Assembly (NCBI RefSeq): GCF_026540895.1
Contig: NZ_JALNUR010000015.1
Coordinates: 1-64,000 of the forward strand
Source: Sphingomonas sp. GM_Shp_1
Lineage (GTDB): Bacteria > Pseudomonadota > Alphaproteobacteria > Sphingomonadales > Sphingomonadaceae
Length of the DNA: 64,000 bases
Reading direction: 5' to 3'
Part shown: in pieces, positions 59,680-64,000 of the stretch
Layout: the number at the start of each line of letters is the position of its first letter
How positions within the stretch are numbered: position 1 is the stretch's first letter
The notes under the pieces: model-generated
Database searches by the model: none
The model's input: the letters and a program-made list of their open reading frames with translations, nothing else
Told to the model about the DNA's origin: nothing
Translations under genes and position numbers: made by a program

Positions 59680-62340
59680 ATGACCTATGTGTACCGTTTC
59701 GGCGGCGGCGTTTCGGACGGCGGCAAGGGGGACAAGAATCTGCTTGGCGGCAAGGGCGCGAATCTGGCCGAAATGGCCTCGATCGGGCTGCCGGTGCCGC
59801 CGGGCTTCACCATCTCGACCGCGATGTGCACCCGCTATTATGAGGATGGCGAGCAGTTTCCGCAGGAACTGCGCGACGAAGTGGCGGACGGTATCAAGCA
59901 TATCGAGGCGGTGACCGAGAAGCGCTTCGGCGACCCGGAAAACCCGCTCCTCGTCTCGGTCCGCTCGGGTGCGCGGGTGTCGATGCCGGGCATGATGGAC
60001 ACGGTGCTGAACCTGGGCCTCAACGACGCGACCGTCGAGGGGCTGGCGAAGAAGGCCGGCGACGAGCGCTTCGCCTGGGACAGCTATCGCCGCTTCATCC
60101 AGATGTATGCCGATGTCGTGCTGGAGCTGGATCACGGTGCTTTCGAGGAAGCGCTGGAGATCGCTAAGGAGGATAACGGCTTCACCCTCGATACCGAGAT
60201 GTCGGCCGAGGACTGGAAGAAGCTGGTCACCGTCTACAAGGGCCTTGTCGAGGAGCAGTGGGGCAAGCCCTTCCCGCAGGACGTGCAGGACCAGCTTTGG
60301 GGCGCGGTCGGCGCGGTGTTCGGGTCGTGGCAGTCGGAACGCGCCAAGGTCTATCGCCGCCTGAACGACATCCCCGCCGACTGGGGCACCGCCGTCAATG
60401 TGCAGGCGATGGTCTTCGGCAATATGGGCGACACCTCGGCGACGGGCGTGGCCTTCACCCGCGATCCCTCGACCGGCAACCATGCCTATTATGGCGAGTT
60501 CCTGATTAATGCGCAGGGCGAGGACGTGGTCGCGGGCATTCGTACGCCGCAGTACCTGACCAAGTCCGCGCGCGAGGAAGCGGGGGCCAAGCCCGCCTCG
60601 ATGGAAGAGGCGATGCCGGAGGTATATGCCGAGCTGGCCGCCGTGTTCGACCGGCTGGAAAACCACTATCGCGACATGCAGGACATCGAGTTCACGGTCG
60701 AACAGGCCAAGCTCTGGATGCTCCAGACCCGCTCGGGCAAGCGCACCGCCAAGGCGGCGCTGAAGATCGCGGTCGATATGGCGAATGAGGGCCTGATCAC
60801 CCGCGAGGAAGCGATTGCGCGGGTCGATCCGGCGGCGCTCGACCAGCTGCTCCACCCCACGCTCGACCCCAACGCCAAGCGGGATGTCCTGACCAAGGGC
60901 CTGCCCGCCTCGCCGGGTGCGGCGTCGGGCAAGGTGGTGTTCGACGCCGATGCCGCCGAGCGCGCGGCGGCGGCGGGCGAGGCGGTGATCCTCGTCCGTG
61001 TCGAGACCAGCCCCGAGGACATTCACGGGATGCACGCGGCCAAGGGCATCCTGACCGCGCGTGGCGGTATGACCAGCCATGCGGCGGTCGTGGCGCGCGG
61101 CATGGGGCGGCCTTGCGTTTCGGGCGCGGGTTCGCTCGCCATCGACAACAAGGCCAAGCTGCTCCGTGTGGGCAGTCGCGAGGTGCGCGAAGGCGACATC
61201 CTGACGCTCGACGGTTCGACCGGCGAGGTGATGGTCGGCGCGGTCGCGACGGTGCAGCCCGAGCTGGCGGGCGATTTCGGCACGCTGATGGAATGGGCCG
61301 ATCAGGTCCGTCGCCTGAAGGTCCGGGCGAACGCCGAAACCCCGCTCGATTGCCGCACCGCGCGCGAGTTCGGCGCGGAGGGCGTCGGCCTTTGCCGGAC
61401 CGAGCATATGTTCTTCGACGCCGCGCGGATCACGGCGGTGCGCCAGATGATCCTCGCCTCGGACGAAGCGGGGCGTCGCGCCGCGCTCGCCAAGCTGCTG
61501 CCCGAACAGCGCGCCGACTTCACCGCGATCTTCGAGGTGATGGCGGGCCTGCCGGTGACGGTGCGCCTGCTCGACCCGCCGCTGCACGAGTTCCTGCCGC
61601 AGCAGGAGGCCGAGTTTGCCGAGGTCGCCACCGCGGCGGGCGTGGACGTGGATACGCTGAAGCGTCGGGCGAACGAACTGCATGAGTTCAACCCGATGCT
61701 CGGCCATCGCGGTTGCCGCCTGGGCGTGACCTATCCGGAAATCTACGAAATCCAGGCGCGCGCGATCTTCGAGGCGGCGCTGGACGTCGCGGAGAAGTCG
61801 GGTGAGGCGCCGATCCCCGAGGTCATGATCCCGCTGGTCGCCACGCGGCGCGAGCTGGAGCTGATGAAGGCGGTGGTCGACAAGGCCGCACAGGCGGTCT
61901 TCGCTGAACGCGGCAAGACGGTCGAGTATCTGGTCGGCACGATGATCGAGCTGCCGCGCGCCGCGCTGAAGGCCGGGGAAATCGCCGAGGTCGGCGAGTT
62001 CTTCTCCTTCGGCACCAACGACCTGACCCAGACGACCCTGGGCGTCAGCCGCGACGACGCGGCGCGCTTCCTGGGGGTGTATGTCGAGAAGGGCATCTAC
62101 GCCAAGGACCCGTTCGTCAGCCTGGACGTGGACGGCGTCGGCGAACTGGTCAGCCTGGCCGCCGAGCGTGGTCGCGCGACGCGGCCTGGGATCAAGCTGG
62201 GCATCTGCGGCGAACATGGCGGGGATCCCGCGTCGATCGCCTTTTGCGAGCAGGTCGGGTTGGATTATGTCTCGGCCAGCCCGTACCGGGTGCCGATCGC
62301 GCGGCTGGCGGCTGCGCAGGCGGCGTTGAAGGCGAAGTAA
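59680..62340 (+). CDS. ppdK: Pyruvate, phosphate dikinase
   Basis: Interconverts pyruvate, ATP and phosphate with phosphoenolpyruvate, AMP and pyrophosphate. The 886-residue protein has the N-terminal ATP-grasp domain (GGKGANLAEMASIGLPVPPGF), the phosphohistidine domain with GGMTSHAAVVARGMG (catalytic His near 464) and a C-terminal TIM-barrel PEP domain (GTNDLTQTTLG). Found in many alphaproteobacteria as an alternative to pyruvate kinase. AAAGGATC precedes the ATG. Confidence 0.97.
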   Translation: MTYVYRFGGGVSDGGKGDKNLLGGKGANLAEMASIGLPVPPGFTISTAMCTRYYEDGEQFPQELRDEVADGIKHIEAVTEKRFGDPENPLLVSVRSGARVSMPGMMDTVLNLGLNDATVEGLAKKAGDERFAWDSYRRFIQMYADVVLELDHGAFEEALEIAKEDNGFTLDTEMSAEDWKKLVTVYKGLVEEQWGKPFPQDVQDQLWGAVGAVFGSWQSERAKVYRRLNDIPADWGTAVNVQAMVFGNMGDTSATGVAFTRDPSTGNHAYYGEFLINAQGEDVVAGIRTPQYLTKSAREEAGAKPASMEEAMPEVYAELAAVFDRLENHYRDMQDIEFTVEQAKLWMLQTRSGKRTAKAALKIAVDMANEGLITREEAIARVDPAALDQLLHPTLDPNAKRDVLTKGLPASPGAASGKVVFDADAAERAAAAGEAVILVRVETSPEDIHGMHAAKGILTARGGMTSHAAVVARGMGRPCVSGAGSLAIDNKAKLLRVGSREVREGDILTLDGSTGEVMVGAVATVQPELAGDFGTLMEWADQVRRLKVRANAETPLDCRTAREFGAEGVGLCRTEHMFFDAARITAVRQMILASDEAGRRAALAKLLPEQRADFTAIFEVMAGLPVTVRLLDPPLHEFLPQQEAEFAEVATAAGVDVDTLKRRANELHEFNPMLGHRGCRLGVTYPEIYEIQARAIFEAALDVAEKSGEAPIPEVMIPLVATRRELELMKAVVDKAAQAVFAERGKTVEYLVGTMIELPRAALKAGEIAEVGEFFSFGTNDLTQTTLGVSRDDAARFLGVYVEKGIYAKDPFVSLDVDGVGELVSLAAERGRATRPGIKLGICGEHGGDPASIAFCEQVGLDYVSASPYRVPIARLAAAQAALKAK

Positions 62341-62404
62341 GGGGGCGTTGTTCTTCCGCCTGCTTGCGGGAGGGGAGTCTCGGTGAGGTCTTCGCCTGCG
62401 GCTT

Positions 62405-62557
62405 TCCCTCCCCCATCCCCTCCCGCTTGCGGGAGGGGCGTGCCTGGGGGCGCCCGATTGCGCCATCTGCTGCTCCACCCCCTTTGGGTCGTGGAGGGAC
62501 GACACGTCGCCCCACATCGCTCCCCTCCCGCAGGCGGGAGGGGCTGGGGGAGGGCAG
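62405..62557. repeat. Family C element (ppdK/62619 convergent gap)
   Basis: Two inward-facing family C units with about 90 bp between them (left CCCTCCCCCATCCCCTCCCG, right CCCTCCCGCAGGCGGGAGGG). A partial unit precedes it at 62355-62375. Confidence 0.85.
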
Positions 62558-62618
62558 CGGGATCTCACCGAGCCCCCATCAACCGCAATAACCCCGACCT
62601 AACCCCTAAGACGAAACC

Positions 62619-62993
62619 TCACCCGTTGGTCGAAACACGATTCCCGAAATCGAACCACCCGCGACGTTCTCCCGCCGGATAGGCCGGACGCGCCGCCGTC
62701 GCCGCCACGGGGCGATAGGTGGATGCGGGCGCAACCCGCTCCGTGACCGGGGTCGCCGCTACCGGCTGTGCGCTGGCCAGGCGATGGTTCTCGCGCTCCA
62801 GCTCGGCGATGCGGGCCTGCGCGGCGGACAGCTTGGTCTCGGTGTCCTTCACCTGGGCCGCATGGGCATCGCGCTCGGTCGCATAGCGGGCCCGCCATTT
62901 GCGCCCGCCGGGATGGCTCGCCAGTCCGAAAAGCCACCCGGCGATGAGGACCAGCCCCAGCACGGCGAATTGCGTCGTCGAAGTGAACAACAT
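62619..62993 (-). CDS. Membrane-anchored coiled-coil protein
   Basis: The 124-residue protein has one N-terminal membrane segment (FAVLGLVLIAGWLFGLA, about 9-25), a coiled coil (about 40-73, AAQVKDTETKLSAAQARIAELERENHRL) and a Pro/Ala-rich C-terminal tail. No signal peptidase site is evident, so it is probably an inner-membrane protein with a cytoplasmic or periplasmic rod. It follows tadC on the same strand by 75 bp and may belong to the Tad locus, but no specific family is recognised. Confidence 0.62.
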   Translation of the reverse strand: MLFTSTTQFAVLGLVLIAGWLFGLASHPGGRKWRARYATERDAHAAQVKDTETKLSAAQARIAELERENHRLASAQPVAATPVTERVAPASTYRPVAATAARPAYPAGERRGWFDFGNRVSTNG

Positions 62994-63068
62994 CGCATCG
63001 TTTCCTGTCTGTTACGATCGGTCAACGACTGGCGGCGTCGCTGGTTGCGCGGGGCCTATGCGGGTGCG

Positions 63069-64000
63069 TCACTGCCCCGACATCAGCGTGTCCTTGATCG
63101 AGCAGGCGGCGGGGCCCAGGATCACGACGAACAGCGTCGGCAGGATGAACAGGATCAGCGGTACGGTCATGATCGCCGGGAGCCGCGCGGCCTTTTCCTC
63201 GGCGCGCATCATGCGTTCGTTGCGGAACTCGGCCGACAGGACGCGCAGCGCACTGGCGAGCGGCGTGCCGTATTTCTCGGTCTGCACCATGGTCGTGACG
63301 ACGCTGCGCAGCGCGTCCAGATTGACCCGGATGGATAGATTCTCCAGGGCCTGCCGCCGATCGGTCAGGAAGCCCAACTCGACCGAGGTCAGCTGGAACT
63401 CGTCGCCCAGCTCGGGATAGGCGCGGCGCAGTTCGCGGGCGACGCGGGCGAAGGCGGCATCGACGGTCAACCCGGCCTCGGCGCAGATGACCATCAGGTC
63501 CAGCGCATCGGGCAGGCCCTTGCGGATCGCGGCGGTCCGCTTGTCGATCCGGTTCTTCAGCGCGAGGTCGGGCGCCTTGTAGGACAGGACCAGCGTCCCC
63601 GCGACCAGCATGTAGCAGCTCAGGCCGCTCCAGTCGGAAAAACTGTCGGTGCCATAGACCCACAAGGCCATGCCGCCGCCCAGCACGATGGGCAGCGCCA
63701 GCCGTCCGAAGATCACCGCGACGGCCAGTTCCTTCGACCGGATACCCGCCTGAAGCAGGCGAAGCTGGATCGATTTGACCTGTTCGTCCTGAAGCATCTT
63801 CAGCGCGCTCAGCACCGATCGCATCCGCTCCAGCATGTCGGTGCGATCGACCCATTGGGCGCGGCGCTTGGGCGGCGCGGCGATCCCGGCCTTGAGCAGT
63901 TCGCGCCGTTCGTTAAGCGCGCGCACCCGGCGCGTCATCGGATCGCGCGTGCCGATCAGCAGATAGCCCGCGACCAGCAGGGCGAACACGCATATCCCCC
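63069..64000 (-). CDS. tadC: Tad pilus/type II secretion F-family protein TadC (partial)
   Basis: The open part encodes at least 306 residues of TadC: membrane segments in the middle and at the C terminus around a T2SSF domain, with the signature LPDALDLMVICAEAGLTVDAAFARVARE and a C-terminal ILFILPTLFVVILGPA. TadC is one of the two inner-membrane platform proteins for tight-adherence pili. The frame is still open at the window edge (the GTG at 63989 is not a certain start), so the 5' end is missing. TadB should lie just outside. Confidence 0.9.
   Translation of the reverse strand, partial: GICVFALLVAGYLLIGTRDPMTRRVRALNERRELLKAGIAAPPKRRAQWVDRTDMLERMRSVLSALKMLQDEQVKSIQLRLLQAGIRSKELAVAVIFGRLALPIVLGGGMALWVYGTDSFSDWSGLSCYMLVAGTLVLSYKAPDLALKNRIDKRTAAIRKGLPDALDLMVICAEAGLTVDAAFARVARELRRAYPELGDEFQLTSVELGFLTDRRQALENLSIRVNLDALRSVVTTMVQTEKYGTPLASALRVLSAEFRNERMMRAEEKAARLPAIMTVPLILFILPTLFVVILGPAACSIKDTLMSGQ

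Overview
The window is a GC-rich chromosomal segment from an alphaproteobacterium, most likely Sphingomonas or a close sphingomonad. This rests on gene content and order: lepB-rnc-era, the yraL-yraM-yraN-gshB block, rph-rdgB beside hrcA-grpE, split glyQ/glyS, the SspB-alpha type adaptor, an ATP12 chaperone, and many intergenic palindromic repeats of the sphingomonad type. No rRNA, tRNA, CRISPR array, transposase, prophage or plasmid gene was seen; almost everything is core chromosome. The first 19 bases are not genomic: they are the Tn5/Nextera mosaic end, so the window begins at a contig edge.

Layout. 0-11 kb: end of a LacI-type regulator, fbp, an EpsC-type serine acetyltransferase coupled to a class I amidotransferase, a fumarylacetoacetate-hydrolase-family enzyme, lepB-rnc-era, queG, and a two-gene ABC-2 exporter. 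11-20 kb: Tat/lipoprotein MsrB, a CHAP protein, an M1 peptidase, a HIRAN protein, EI24 and lipoprotein genes, an adenosine-kinase-like PfkB enzyme and an APC permease. 20-26 kb: the histidine cluster hisB-H-A-F, a 51-residue membrane protein, hisE and a HIT protein, then sspB and fumC. 26-35 kb: several small glycine-zipper envelope proteins, crcB, an RluA-family pseudouridine synthase, a PadR/HAAS pair, a HAD phosphatase, ATP12 and gmk. 35-46 kb: gshB, yraN, rsmI, an LpoA-like lipoprotein, cutA, hemW, a CAP lipoprotein, rdgB, rph, hrcA and grpE. 46-54 kb: a PCu(A)C copper chaperone, dnaK, dnaJ, purB and rplY. 54-64 kb: a TraB/GumN protein, an Xre regulator with three small membrane proteins, glyQ, glyS, ppdK and the start of a Tad pilus locus (tadC).

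Many neighbours are translationally coupled through ATGA, GTGA or TTGA overlaps (lepB/rnc, the his genes, HAD/membrane/ATP12, rph/rdgB, the Xre cassette).

The most unusual content is in the repeats. Four families (called A-D here) occupy 13 of 16 convergent gaps, normally one family per gap, and none of the divergent gaps. A family D element is also inserted in frame inside glyS, and a second, unrelated repeat lies in frame further along the same gene. GlyS is therefore about 70 residues longer than usual, and a nearby stretch has atypical codon use. Other points worth following up are twin TGTCA-N8-TGACA operators ahead of the Xre cassette, a 25-bp dyad at the cysE promoter, a nested palindrome with 29-bp perfect arms upstream of hrcA, and a 16-bp perfect hairpin just before gmk.
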